Shown: piece after piece, positions 1 through 6,090 of the stretch | How the letters are laid out: every line of letters begins with the position of its first letter | Numbering within the stretch: position 1 is the first letter of the stretch | Assembly (NCBI GenBank): GCA_041669225.1 | Contig: JBAYBO010000039.1 | Location: 1-9,557 of the forward strand | Source of the DNA: UBA1424 sp041669225 | GTDB lineage: Bacteria; Bacillota_I; Bacilli_A; RFN20; CAG-826 | Length of the DNA stretch: 9,557 nucleotides | Direction: 5' to 3' | The notes under the pieces: generated by a model | Database searches by the model: none | What the model was told of the DNA's origin: nothing | The model's input: only the letters and a program-made list of their open reading frames with translations | Position numbers and translations under genes: made by a program

Positions 1-146
1 ATCGCTCAATGCGAGTAGCGAGAGTTTCAGTTTACGAAGGGTGTCTTCAATGCTCTCAAAGGTTAGCTGATTATTCTTTAGCGTAGATATGCGATTGTAG
101 ATGTTCAATTTCACATCTGCATCGATTGTCCCGTTGAGTTCTGTAG
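1..146 (-). pseudogene. Fragment of an unrecognised minus-strand gene next to the IS
   Basis: Read on the minus strand from the IS end towards the left edge, one frame stays open for the whole stretch (about 48 codons, beginning TELNGTIDADVKLNIYNRIS) while the other two frames have stops. The composition looks like real protein: a mix of hydrophobic and charged residues with a helical, Leu/Lys-rich end, and no membrane segment. There is no start codon on the chromosomal side; read back into the IS, the frame meets TAG within the terminal repeat. The 5' part of the gene is therefore missing, either cut by the IS or lost in a rearrangement, and the rest lies outside the window. I do not recognise the family. 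Whether the gene is dead or is translated from an internal start beyond the edge cannot be seen. Confidence 0.45.
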
Positions 147-171
147 TGCGCCCCAAAAATTGGACCTATTT
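147..171 (+). repeat. IS left terminal inverted repeat (transposase 3' side)
   Basis: This 25-base end starts TGCGCCCC and matches the reverse complement of the opposite end at 19 of 25 positions, including the CCCC block, TTG and the final TATTT. It lies eight bases beyond the orfB stop codon. Confidence 0.75.
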
Positions 172-178
172 TAATTAA

Positions 179-1090
179 CTATAAATTCTTCTGATTCATT
201 TTTCTATAATCGACTGGGCTGTATCCTCCCAGTTTTTCTTTTATTCGATAAAAATTGTAATAGGAAATGTATTTATTGATTTCATCAATCATCTGAGACA
301 TCGACTTAATGTGATATAGATAAATCGTTTCCATTTTCATCTTTCCAAAGAAATTTTCCATCACTGAGTTGTCGAGACAGTTTCCTTTCCTGGACATCGA
401 TTGGACAATCCCTCTATGTCTAAGGCGAGCTTGATACTCTGGATGTTGATAATGCCATCCCTGGTCCGAGTGCAATATAGGTTTTTGATGGGGTGGTAGT
501 TTCTTGAACGCCTTCTCTAACATGTCTAAGACCAAGTTCATATTTGGAGATGTGCTTATTGAGTAAGATATGATTCCTTCGTTATACATATCAATAATCG
601 GAGACAGATACGACTTTGATCCATTGATATTGAATTCGGTGATGTCTGTTGCCCATTTTTGAAATGGCCCATCAGCAGCGAATTGTCTTCTTAAAACATT
701 AGGAGCAACCTTACCAACAGTACCTCGATAAGACGAATATTTTCTATGTCTTCTAGCTTTATAAATCAATCCGTATTTCTTCATGATTTTCCTGACTAGT
801 TTATGATTAGCAAATAGACCATATTCGTTTCTTAAGGCAAGAACAATTCTACGATAACCATATCTACCTTTATTTTCTTTGAAAATATTAAAAATCATTT
901 CCTCGGTTTTTTCATGTTTGTTTTGCTTATCCTCATTATGGAAATAATAGTAGTAAAGCGATTTACTGAGAGAAGATATTTCAAGCAAGTCCTTTAGTTT
1001 ATATTTATGCCTTAGTTCATGGACTACTTGATAGACTTCTCTTTTTTTCGGTTTTCTCGAACCAAGGCATTCAATTTTTTTAGGTATTCA
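179..1090 (-). CDS. IS3-family transposase OrfB (DDE integrase core)
   Basis: This is the catalytic half of the transposase. The frame can be read from a TTG at 988 (269 aa), but it is open further upstream through KPKKREVYQVVHELRHKYK into the A7 run at 1042-1048. It is therefore probably made as the C-terminal part of an OrfAB fusion by -1 frameshifting, and the start given here is approximate. Counting from the TTG, an HTH_21-like segment (GRYGYRRI, residues 41-48) is followed by an rve integrase core. The catalytic residues are D115 in TDIT, D175 in HSDQG and E211 in SVMENFFG. The spacing of 35 residues between the second Asp and the Glu is the IS3 signature. No internal stop or deletion is seen, so the enzyme looks functional. 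It would cut and join the IS ends through a circular intermediate, as in other IS3 members. Confidence 0.88.
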
Positions 1091-1413
1091 ATCTGGAGTC
1101 GAAGCTTCTCATTTTCTTCTCTTAGTTCTTTGATTCTTTTCTTTGTTGTTTCAGTACGAGGTTCACCATCTTTGGTATATTGACGGTTACCTTGCCTATG
1201 GACTAAAAATGCGGCTTCACCCATTTTTCTATAAAGTCTGAACCATCCAAGCATAGTACTTTTCATAAGTTTTCCAGATTTAGTGTAAAGGCCATACTTC
1301 TTGCCTAATTCCTGGTAACTCATGTGGTTGTCGTAGTGGTCTTTGCAGACTCTAATCTTGATTTCATCAGGGAACTTTTTGTAGATTCCCCTTACCCGTT
1401 TGTCCTTTTTCAT
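1024..1413 (-). CDS. IS3-family transposase OrfA (HTH DNA-binding subunit)
   Basis: This 129-aa basic protein starts at an ATG preceded by GAGGTGA (1418-1424, minus strand) at good spacing. The N-terminal half carries helix-turn-helix segments (FPDEIKIRVCKDHYDNHMSYQELGKKYGL, in part, residues about 14-42, then a second one near TMLGWFRLYRK) of the kind that bind IS ends. Residues about 90-120 form a heptad-like coiled coil rich in Glu, Lys and Leu (RIKELREENEKLRLQIEYL), the usual leucine zipper for multimerisation in IS3 OrfA. The frame overlaps the extended orfB frame, and the last codons contain the A7G slippery run. OrfA alone usually dampens transposition, while the OrfAB fusion carries it out; that role is family knowledge. 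Confidence 0.88.
   Translation of the reverse strand: MKKDKRVRGIYKKFPDEIKIRVCKDHYDNHMSYQELGKKYGLYTKSGKLMKSTMLGWFRLYRKMGEAAFLVHRQGNRQYTKDGEPRTETTKKRIKELREENEKLRLQIEYLKKLNALVRENRKKEKSIK
1041..1048 (-). other. Probable -1 programmed frameshift site (A7G) joining orfA to orfB
   Basis: On the minus strand the orfA codons CGA AAA AAA GAG cover an unbroken run of seven A followed by G. Slipping back one base continues as AGA GAA GTC TAT, which is the open orfB frame. The codon phase of the two frames differs by exactly -1, and a run of this type is the standard IS3 frameshift signal. I did not identify a convincing stimulatory stem-loop downstream. Confidence 0.7.
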
Positions 1414-1436
1414 AAAATCACCTCAAATATTTTATC

Positions 1437-1461
1437 AAATAAGTACAAATTATGGGGTTCA
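1437..1461 (-). repeat. IS right terminal inverted repeat (transposase 5' side)
   Basis: Read inward on the minus strand, this 25-base end starts TGAACCCC and matches the left end at 19 of 25 positions. An alternative outer boundary two bases further out (TGTGAACCCC, to 1463) is possible. It lies just upstream of the orfA ribosome binding site, so the IS has only a short promoter region. Confidence 0.75.
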
Positions 1462-1662
1462 CATCATTTCTTCGCTTGTCGACATTTACTCGATGACTTT
1501 TACAATTTCGTGTCGGCGTCTTTTTTTAAAAAATGGCTATATAGACCATGCGATATGGCAATCAGCCCCTTGAATAATTGAGGTTATTATTGATTAATGA
1601 GCGCTAATATTAGTCATTTATGCTTATTTATTATAAGATAATAAAGTATTTGGAGAATATAT
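1462..1662. other. Intergenic region between the IS and tex
   Basis: This 200-base AT-rich stretch must hold the tex promoter, but no convincing -35/-10 pair stands out; TATAAG near 1632 is the best -10-like hexamer. On the minus strand, next to the IS, a short frame ends (HEIVKVIE, then TAA) and an ATG follows at once with eight codons (MSTSEEMM) before the IS. These could be leftovers of genes cut by the insertion, but they are too short to call. Confidence 0.4.
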
Positions 1663-3804
1663 ATGAATATATCAAAACGGATTGCTGAGACATTAAATTT
1701 AAGAATAACACAAGTCGATTCAGCAATTGGTTTGATTGATGAAGGATGTACTATACCTTTTATCGCTCGATATAGAAAAGAGGTTACAAATAATTTAAGT
1801 GATAGCGAATTACGAGACCTCTATGACAAATTAATATATTTTCGCAATTTAGAAGAAAGAATTAAGACCGTTATTTCTTCAGTTAAAGAACAAGACAAAT
1901 TGACACCCGAGCTAAGAGAAACGATTGAAAACGTCGAAACATTGTCCGAACTTGAAGACATATATCGTCCTTATAAGCCCAAGAGAAAAACTAGAGCTAC
2001 TATCGCAAAAGAAAAAGGGCTCGAACCTTTAGCCAACTTCCTTAAAAAAGGAAACAAAGATGTTAGTTATGATTCTTTTCTAGCGAGTTTTATCAATACT
2101 GAAAAAGGGGTTAATAGTGTTGAAGAAGCCATTGCCGGAGCCCGAGATATTATTGCTGAAGAAATTAGCGACGAACCAATATATCGAAAATTCATTAAAG
2201 GTTTTATTTATCAAGAAGGTCTTATTATTTCTAAAGAAGTGGTCAAAGACGAGAAAGATACATATGGCAAATACGCGAATTACAGTGAGAAAATATCGTC
2301 CATTCCTCCACATCGAATCTTGGCAATAAATCGCGGCGAAAGCGTTAAGTGCTTAAAAGTATCCTTACTATATAAAATCGAAGATATTGAAGAAAGAATT
2401 CAAAACGATTATCTTAAAGATAATGATTTCGAAGATGAGCTGACGCTTTGCATTAAAGATGCCTTAAAAAGATTAATTATTCCTTCGGTGGAAAACGAAA
2501 TAAGAAAAGACTTATTTGAAAAAGCAGAGGATGCATCACTAATTGTTTTTAAAAAGAATCTTCAGGCTCTCCTTCTTTATCCACCTTTAAAAGACAAAAC
2601 AGTCCTAGGCTTTGATCCCGGTTTTAGAACCGGCTGTAAGTATGCGGTGGTCAATAAAAACGGAATACCTAGCGAAGTGGGAGTATGTTATTTAACTGCC
2701 GCATCTAATGCTGAAATTGAAAGAGCCAGAAAACAAATATCAGACATTTTAAAGCATAATCAAATTGATTATATTGCCCTTGGGAACGGCACCGCTTCGC
2801 GAGAAAGCGAAGTCGAATTGTCAAAAATTATTAATGACAATAACTTTGCCACTAAAATATTCATAGTTAACGAAAGCGGCGCCTCCGTTTATAGTGCTTC
2901 GAAACTTGGTGAGGAAGAATTTCCTAATTTATCGGTCGAAAAGCGAAGCGCTATTTCCTTGGCGCGGAGAATTCAGGATCCGCTGAGCGAACTCGTTAAA
3001 ATTGATCCCAAAGCAATTGGCGTCGGGCAATATCAGCACGATATGAATCAAACAAAACTCGGCACCGCGCTTAATGGCGTGGTTGAAGACTGTGTAAATA
3101 CCATCGGAGTCAATCTGAATAATTGTTCCATCTCGCTTTTAAACTATGTTTCAGGAATAAATAAAACGGTTGCTACTAATATTTATGAATACATAAAAGC
3201 GAATGGACAAATTAAAGCACGTAAGGAACTAATGAAAGTTAAAAAAATTGGCGAAAAAGCTTTTGAACAATGTGCCGGATTTTTAAGAATTTATGGGGGC
3301 AAGGAACCTTTAGATTCAACTTCTATCCACCCCGAATCTTATGAAGTGGCGAAGCATATTCTAAGTTTGGCAGACATCAACTTGCTAGAAGATTCGACAA
3401 GGAAGAAAGAAGAATCCTTATCTTTGATAAACAAGCAAGATGTTCTTAACAAATTTCGAATTGGTGGAGTGACATTTGATGACATTATCGAAGAAATTAA
3501 GCGCCCGGGGAGAGATATTCGCGATGAGATTGAAATTGTCGAGTTGAATAACAATGTTCGCGATATGAAGGACTTAAAAGAAGGTATGATTTTGAATGGG
3601 ACAGTTCGAAATATCATGGATTTTGGAATGTTTGTCGACATCAACGTTCACCAAGATGGTTTAGTTCATATTTCAGAGATTTCGAATACTTTTGTTAAAG
3701 ACATCTCATCGTTATATTCCGTTAACGATATTGTTAAGGTCAAGGTTATATCTCTGGATATGGCCAAAAAACGTATCGGACTTTCTATTAAACAAACTAA
3801 ATAA
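1663..3804 (+). CDS. tex: Tex, S1-domain transcription accessory / RNA-binding protein
   Basis: This is a 713-aa cytoplasmic nucleic-acid-binding protein of the Tex/YhgF family, close to the usual length. The start ATG has GGAGA seven bases upstream. The N-terminal helical region opens with typical family sequence (IDEGCTIPFIARYRKE, residues 26-41) and includes YRPYKPKRKTRATIAKEKGLEPLA (in part, about 101-124). A YqgF/RNase H-like fold begins at GFDPGFRTG (about 316-324) and continues through LGNGTASRE and VNESGASVYSAS. Helix-hairpin-helix segments follow GVGQYQHD (about residue 453) and occupy about 490-545. The segment RPGRDIRDE lies near residue 608, and a C-terminal S1 RNA-binding domain runs from about 637 to the end. 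Related proteins influence transcription, RNA turnover and expression of virulence factors; the exact biochemical role is unsettled. It is a single-gene unit ending in a strong hairpin. Confidence 0.97.
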   Translation: MNISKRIAETLNLRITQVDSAIGLIDEGCTIPFIARYRKEVTNNLSDSELRDLYDKLIYFRNLEERIKTVISSVKEQDKLTPELRETIENVETLSELEDIYRPYKPKRKTRATIAKEKGLEPLANFLKKGNKDVSYDSFLASFINTEKGVNSVEEAIAGARDIIAEEISDEPIYRKFIKGFIYQEGLIISKEVVKDEKDTYGKYANYSEKISSIPPHRILAINRGESVKCLKVSLLYKIEDIEERIQNDYLKDNDFEDELTLCIKDALKRLIIPSVENEIRKDLFEKAEDASLIVFKKNLQALLLYPPLKDKTVLGFDPGFRTGCKYAVVNKNGIPSEVGVCYLTAASNAEIERARKQISDILKHNQIDYIALGNGTASRESEVELSKIINDNNFATKIFIVNESGASVYSASKLGEEEFPNLSVEKRSAISLARRIQDPLSELVKIDPKAIGVGQYQHDMNQTKLGTALNGVVEDCVNTIGVNLNNCSISLLNYVSGINKTVATNIYEYIKANGQIKARKELMKVKKIGEKAFEQCAGFLRIYGGKEPLDSTSIHPESYEVAKHILSLADINLLEDSTRKKEESLSLINKQDVLNKFRIGGVTFDDIIEEIKRPGRDIRDEIEIVELNNNVRDMKDLKEGMILNGTVRNIMDFGMFVDINVHQDGLVHISEISNTFVKDISSLYSVNDIVKVKVISLDMAKKRIGLSIKQTK

Positions 3805-3817
3805 TGAATCATTGTAT

Positions 3818-3860
3818 CGCCTGTAAAAGAAGATATGCGCATCTTTTACGGCGTTATTTT
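3818..3860 (+). terminator. Rho-independent terminator of tex
   Basis: A hairpin pairs CGCC-T-GTAAAAGA with TCTTTTAC-GGCG (one bulged T, 11-base loop), fourteen bases after the tex stop. It is followed by the T-rich tract TTATTTTATT. Confidence 0.82.
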
Positions 3861-3897
3861 ATTGCGAATAAGTAGACTTTTATTCTAATATGAAATC

Positions 3898-3928
3898 AAT
3901 AGATTAATTTGTTAACGATGAATCTATT
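3898..3928. repeat. 8-bp inverted repeat upstream of the membrane-protein gene
   Basis: AATAGATT (3898-3905) and AATCTATT (3921-3928) are perfect inverted copies separated by 15 bases, with the palindrome GTTAAC (3911-3916) almost exactly at the centre. The right arm runs into TATAAA (3927-3932), a possible -10 element. The arrangement could be an operator for a dimeric regulator or a weak AT-rich hairpin; the sequence alone does not decide. Confidence 0.35.
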
Positions 3929-3970
3929 ATAAATTCACTATATGTTTAATGGTGAAGCGAGGAAACAAGT

Positions 3971-4504
3971 ATGAGAATAATTCTTAAAATACTTATGGTT
4001 TTAGTAGGCATTGCCGCTTTTTTTGGTATTACAGCCTCGGCTGCCCTTTGGGTTTATGGTCAGTATGGCGTACCGCTAATCGAAGAACAAATCGAAGCTG
4101 CCGAAGATCAAGTTGAGGCTAGCCTCGAAGAAGAACATCCTGGCACGGCAATTACCGTCGACATTCAAGAAGTCTTCTATAAGTTCGAAGGCTGGATGCC
4201 AAATGTTGCCTTTGAAGTCTATTCATTAGTAGAAGCGGAATTGGGCGGTATTGATATCGAAGAAAAAACTTCTTATGTAATCGTTGACATTATGGGCGTT
4301 ATTTCTGGCGAAGAGGCTTATGCGACATATGAAGAGAGCGAATGGGCAACTGTTGGTGAAAACTTTAAAGCGGCCCCAACTATTTTATTTAATAGTGTCG
4401 AAGCCAAAAAAGTCGCGGTAACTTGGATAATTATATGTGCTGTTGCATTCGTAGGCAGCATTGTTGTTAATGCCGTGTTTTTAAGAAAGAAAAGACTTGT
4501 CTAA
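3971..4504 (+). CDS. Unrecognised acidic membrane protein with two terminal membrane segments
   Basis: I do not recognise this 177-aa protein. The ATG has GAGGAAA about six bases upstream. One hydrophobic helix lies at about residues 5-29 and another at about 147-170, the latter followed by RKKR. Basic residues before the first helix and after the second predict both ends in the cytoplasm and the loop 31-145 outside. That loop is strikingly acidic: about 26 Asp/Glu against three Lys and no Arg. Residues 36-55 look helical and Glu-rich (EEQIEAAEDQVEASLEEE). The rest has alternating hydrophobic stretches (AITVDIQEV, TSYVIVDIMGVI) suggesting a small beta domain. The first helix is too long and lacks a clear cleavage site, so an anchor is more likely than a signal peptide. 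It stands alone between the tex terminator and a convergent gene; function unknown. Confidence 0.75.
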   Translation: MRIILKILMVLVGIAAFFGITASAALWVYGQYGVPLIEEQIEAAEDQVEASLEEEHPGTAITVDIQEVFYKFEGWMPNVAFEVYSLVEAELGGIDIEEKTSYVIVDIMGVISGEEAYATYEESEWATVGENFKAAPTILFNSVEAKKVAVTWIIICAVAFVGSIVVNAVFLRKKRLV

Positions 4505-4509
4505 TATTC

Positions 4510-4523
4510 GATTCAATTGAATC
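4510..4523. terminator. Weak palindrome in the convergent gap, possible minor terminator
   Basis: GATTCAATTGAATC is a perfect 14-bp palindrome six bases after the upstream stop codon, followed by CTGTTTATCTTT. It can fold as a five-pair stem with an AATT loop, but it is AT-rich and the T tract is interrupted. No better terminator for either converging gene is visible in 4505-4581. Confidence 0.25.
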
Positions 4524-4581
4524 CTGTTTATCTTTAAATGAAATTTCCCGGTATTGTTTTTATATTTTAGTGTATTTGGAA

Positions 4582-5616
4582 TTATTCTTTTGGCTGATTA
4601 ATAACAATCTGTGGGAATGGAATCTCGATGTTGTTGGCATCAAGTGTTTCTTTAATGAACTTGCGAAGAGCGCGTTCGATTCCATAATGTTGTTCGTTTA
4701 GTGTTTTGACAATGACACGCATATCGACGCTGCTTGAAGCCAAATTGATGACGCCAGATACTTCGGGGTCTTGAAGAAGTGTTTCTTTATATTGCGTGCG
4801 AAATTGTGGAAAGGCAGCGTTTAGAACCTCGATAGTCTTATTAACATCCTCTTTATAGGCAATACGAAATTCAACAATTGCGATTGAAGGATTCTTTGAA
4901 TGATTAATTAGCGTGGTGACATCGCCGTTATTTAAAATTTTAATATCGCCTTTCCAGTTGACGAGTCTTGTGGTTTTTAGACCGATATCTGTAACCGTGC
5001 CTTTAAAACCTCCAACTTCGATAACGTCGCCAACATCAAAATGATGTTCAAAAATAATGAAGATGCCGGCGATCAAATCCTGAATGAACTTTTGCGCGCC
5101 TAAACCAACGACAAGACCAAGAATTCCTAAGCCGGCGAGAGCGGGTAAAACATTCACTCCCCAAATGGCGAGAATAACGATAATGCCGACGATTGCTAAC
5201 GAATAGTTGATAATGCTTAAGATAACTTTTGAGATGGTTTTGCGGCGTTTTTGCATCGCTCCAGGCTTATCACCAAGGTGTTTAAGGGCGAGTCTGGCGA
5301 TTTGCATAATTAATATCCAGACAAAGATCACGACAGCCGTTCCAATAAGAGCCGGAACTGAAGTGGTGAAGAAGATGACAATTGCACCCCAAAGTTGTGA
5401 AAGCAGGGCCATCGCATCCAAATTCCAAATTAGAACTATGCCAAAACCGCCAGCGAGGAAGACGATAAGTGAAGCAAGGAATAAGCAAAAGAGAGTTCCC
5501 TTCTTAATAGTGTCTTCGCGTCTTTTAATTAGAATCCTTTCAAAAATAAATAGTGCAATTATAACAACGACAATTAAAACAGTCAGGATTATTTGTAGTG
5601 GTAATTTCATTTTCAA
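4582..5616 (-). CDS. MscS-family mechanosensitive ion channel
   Basis: This is a 344-aa membrane channel protein that would open under membrane tension to release solutes during osmotic downshock. The start follows GGAGG at seven bases (minus strand). Hydrophobic helices lie at about 5-29, 39-64, 77-110 and 129-152. The pore-lining helix comes next, rich in Gly and Ala (PALAGLGILGLVVGLGAQKF, residues 158-177) as in MscS TM3. Then come the hallmark EHHFDVGDVIEVGGFKG segment (190-206) of the beta domain and a cytoplasmic alpha/beta domain to the end. Five membrane segments rather than the three of E. coli MscS resemble the YkuT/YbdG-like variants. It is convergent with the upstream membrane protein and divergent from the trpB leader, and appears to be a single-gene unit. 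The subfamily is not certain, so I give no symbol. Confidence 0.93.
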   Translation of the reverse strand: MKMKLPLQIILTVLIVVVIIALFIFERILIKRREDTIKKGTLFCLFLASLIVFLAGGFGIVLIWNLDAMALLSQLWGAIVIFFTTSVPALIGTAVVIFVWILIMQIARLALKHLGDKPGAMQKRRKTISKVILSIINYSLAIVGIIVILAIWGVNVLPALAGLGILGLVVGLGAQKFIQDLIAGIFIIFEHHFDVGDVIEVGGFKGTVTDIGLKTTRLVNWKGDIKILNNGDVTTLINHSKNPSIAIVEFRIAYKEDVNKTIEVLNAAFPQFRTQYKETLLQDPEVSGVINLASSSVDMRVIVKTLNEQHYGIERALRKFIKETLDANNIEIPFPQIVINQPKE

Positions 5617-5634
5617 GCCTCCAAATCAATGAAA

Positions 5635-5664
5635 ATTATAACATAAAATTAATTTTATGGTCAC
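5635..5664 (-). promoter_or_regulatory. Promoter of the mscS-family gene
   Basis: On the minus strand TATAAT (5640-5635) carries an upstream TGT, making an extended -10 element (TGTTATAAT). GTGACC (5664-5659) is a partial -35 at 18 bases. The start codon lies about 20 bases downstream of the -10, with GGAGG between. Confidence 0.6.
5643..5658. promoter_or_regulatory. Candidate operator: 16-bp perfect palindrome in the mscS promoter spacer
   Basis: ATAAAATTAATTTTAT is fully self-complementary and lies between the -35 and -10 of the leftward promoter, a classic place for a repressor site. It is entirely A/T in an AT-rich genome, so chance is a real alternative. Confidence 0.35.
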
Positions 5665-5680
5665 CTAGAACGCGAGGAAT

Positions 5681-5711
5681 GATTATTGAACTCTCATTCG
5701 AGTTAAGAATC
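5681..5711. repeat. Imperfect inverted repeat in the mscS-trpB intergenic region
   Basis: AACTC-TCATTC-GAGTT forms the core, extended outward by TT/AA and GATT/AATC with small mismatches. It lies between the leftward mscS promoter and the rightward T-box promoter and is not followed directly by a T run, so it is not an obvious terminator. It could be a regulator site or the relic of an upstream gene end. Confidence 0.25.
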
Positions 5712-5755
5712 AGCTTCCTATTTTTGTCAAATATCAAAAAGTTTTGTACACCCAC

Positions 5756-5783
5756 TTGACATAATTTTCAAATATAGTAAAGT
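5756..5783 (+). promoter_or_regulatory. Promoter of the trpB T-box transcript
   Basis: A perfect TTGACA (5756-5761) is separated by 16 bases from TAAAGT (5778-5783). Transcription would start near 5790, shortly before the 5' strand of T-box stem I. Confidence 0.7.
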
Positions 5784-5877
5784 TTAGTAAATTCATCGAA
5801 AAAGAAAAGTACCTTAACGAATTACCTAAAAGCGAATCTATGATAGTGAAAGATAGATGGTAAAAGACCTAAGCGAA

Positions 5878-5880
5878 TGG
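5878..5880 (+). promoter_or_regulatory. T-box specifier codon UGG (Trp)
   Basis: The triplet lies on the 3' side of the stem I specifier loop directly after GAA and opposite the AGTA motif, with helices closing the loop on both sides. It would pair with the CCA anticodon of tRNA-Trp. Confidence 0.85.
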
Positions 5881-6002
5881 CCTTTTGAGAAGCAGGGTGA
5901 AAAGAAGAGTAGCCTGAGCCGGACGTCTCCGTTAACAGACAACAATATAAACATCTATGTTGATGGAGTATTGGTTAAGGAGAAACAATAGTTTCTTGAA
6001 TT

Positions 6003-6030
6003 CGGGTGGCACCACGAGTATCTCGTCCCG
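6003..6030 (+). promoter_or_regulatory. T-box antiterminator helix
   Basis: CGGG (6003-6006) pairs with CCCG (6027-6030), and ACGAG (6014-6018) with CTCGT (6022-6026) around a TAT loop. This leaves the seven-base bulge TGGCACC (6007-6013) that receives the tRNA acceptor end. It is the textbook antiterminator shape and is exclusive with the terminator that follows. Confidence 0.85.
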
Positions 6031-6051
6031 ATCTAGCGAGGTGCTTTTTTT
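6009..6051 (+). terminator. Regulated intrinsic terminator of the T-box leader
   Basis: The 3' arm GCGAGGTGC (6036-6044) is followed at once by seven T (6045-6051). It can pair with GCACC (6009-6013) and CTCG (6022-6025), both of which belong to the antiterminator, so the two structures compete. About 40 bases separate the T run from the trpB start. Confidence 0.8.
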
Positions 6052-6090
6052 ATACCTCGTCTCAATTCATGGAAAAGAAAGGACACAATT

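Larger units (their letters stand above)
147..1461 (-). mobile_element. IS3-family (IS150-like) insertion sequence, apparently complete
   Basis: This is an element of about 1.3 kb bounded by imperfect inverted repeats starting TG and carrying a CCCC block. It contains two overlapping minus-strand frames (orfA, orfB) that together make an OrfAB transposase. Size, two-frame layout, frameshift site and DD(35)E core all match the IS3 family, and the CCCC-bearing ends and long orfA suggest the IS150 group. Nothing in either frame is broken, so it may be active. I see no matching 3-4 bp direct repeat outside the ends (left flank ends CTGTAG, right flank begins CATCAT), although the exact outer base at each end is uncertain by a few positions. 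Transcription runs away from tex. Confidence 0.85.
5790..6051 (+). ncRNA. Tryptophan T-box riboswitch (leader RNA) controlling trpB
   Basis: This leader senses uncharged tRNA-Trp and lets transcription continue into trpB when tryptophan is scarce. In stem I, AAAAG (5805-5809) pairs with CTTTT (5882-5886) and CTTA (5813-5816) with TAAG (5870-5873). These enclose an internal loop with AGTA on the 5' side and CGAATGGC on the 3' side, so the specifier codon is TGG (5878-5880). Further hairpins lie at 5920-5931 and 5981-5996 (AGAAAC-AATA-GTTTCT, the stem III position). The conserved T-box sequence GGGTGGCACCACG is at 6004-6016. Its bulge TGGC (6007-6010) pairs with a GCCA acceptor end, and G73 is the usual discriminator of bacterial tRNA-Trp. 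Two independent recognition elements thus agree with the gene downstream. Confidence 0.94.

Noticed and set aside
1480..1535. Possible terminator ending in the T7A run at 1522-1532
   Set aside because: The sequence before the T run (GTGTCGGCGTC) has no good complementary arm nearby, so no stable hairpin could be drawn.
1324..1581. Plus-strand open frame of 85 codons across the IS right end
   Set aside because: It overlaps orfA on the opposite strand and the IS boundary, has no ribosome site, and its composition is that of a shadow frame.
2080..2329. Open frames on both strands inside tex
   Set aside because: They are covered by the clearly conserved tex frame and show no start signals of their own.
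5207..5632. Plus-strand frame of 141 codons opposite the channel gene
   Set aside because: It is antisense to the well-supported MscS-family protein and does not resemble a protein family.
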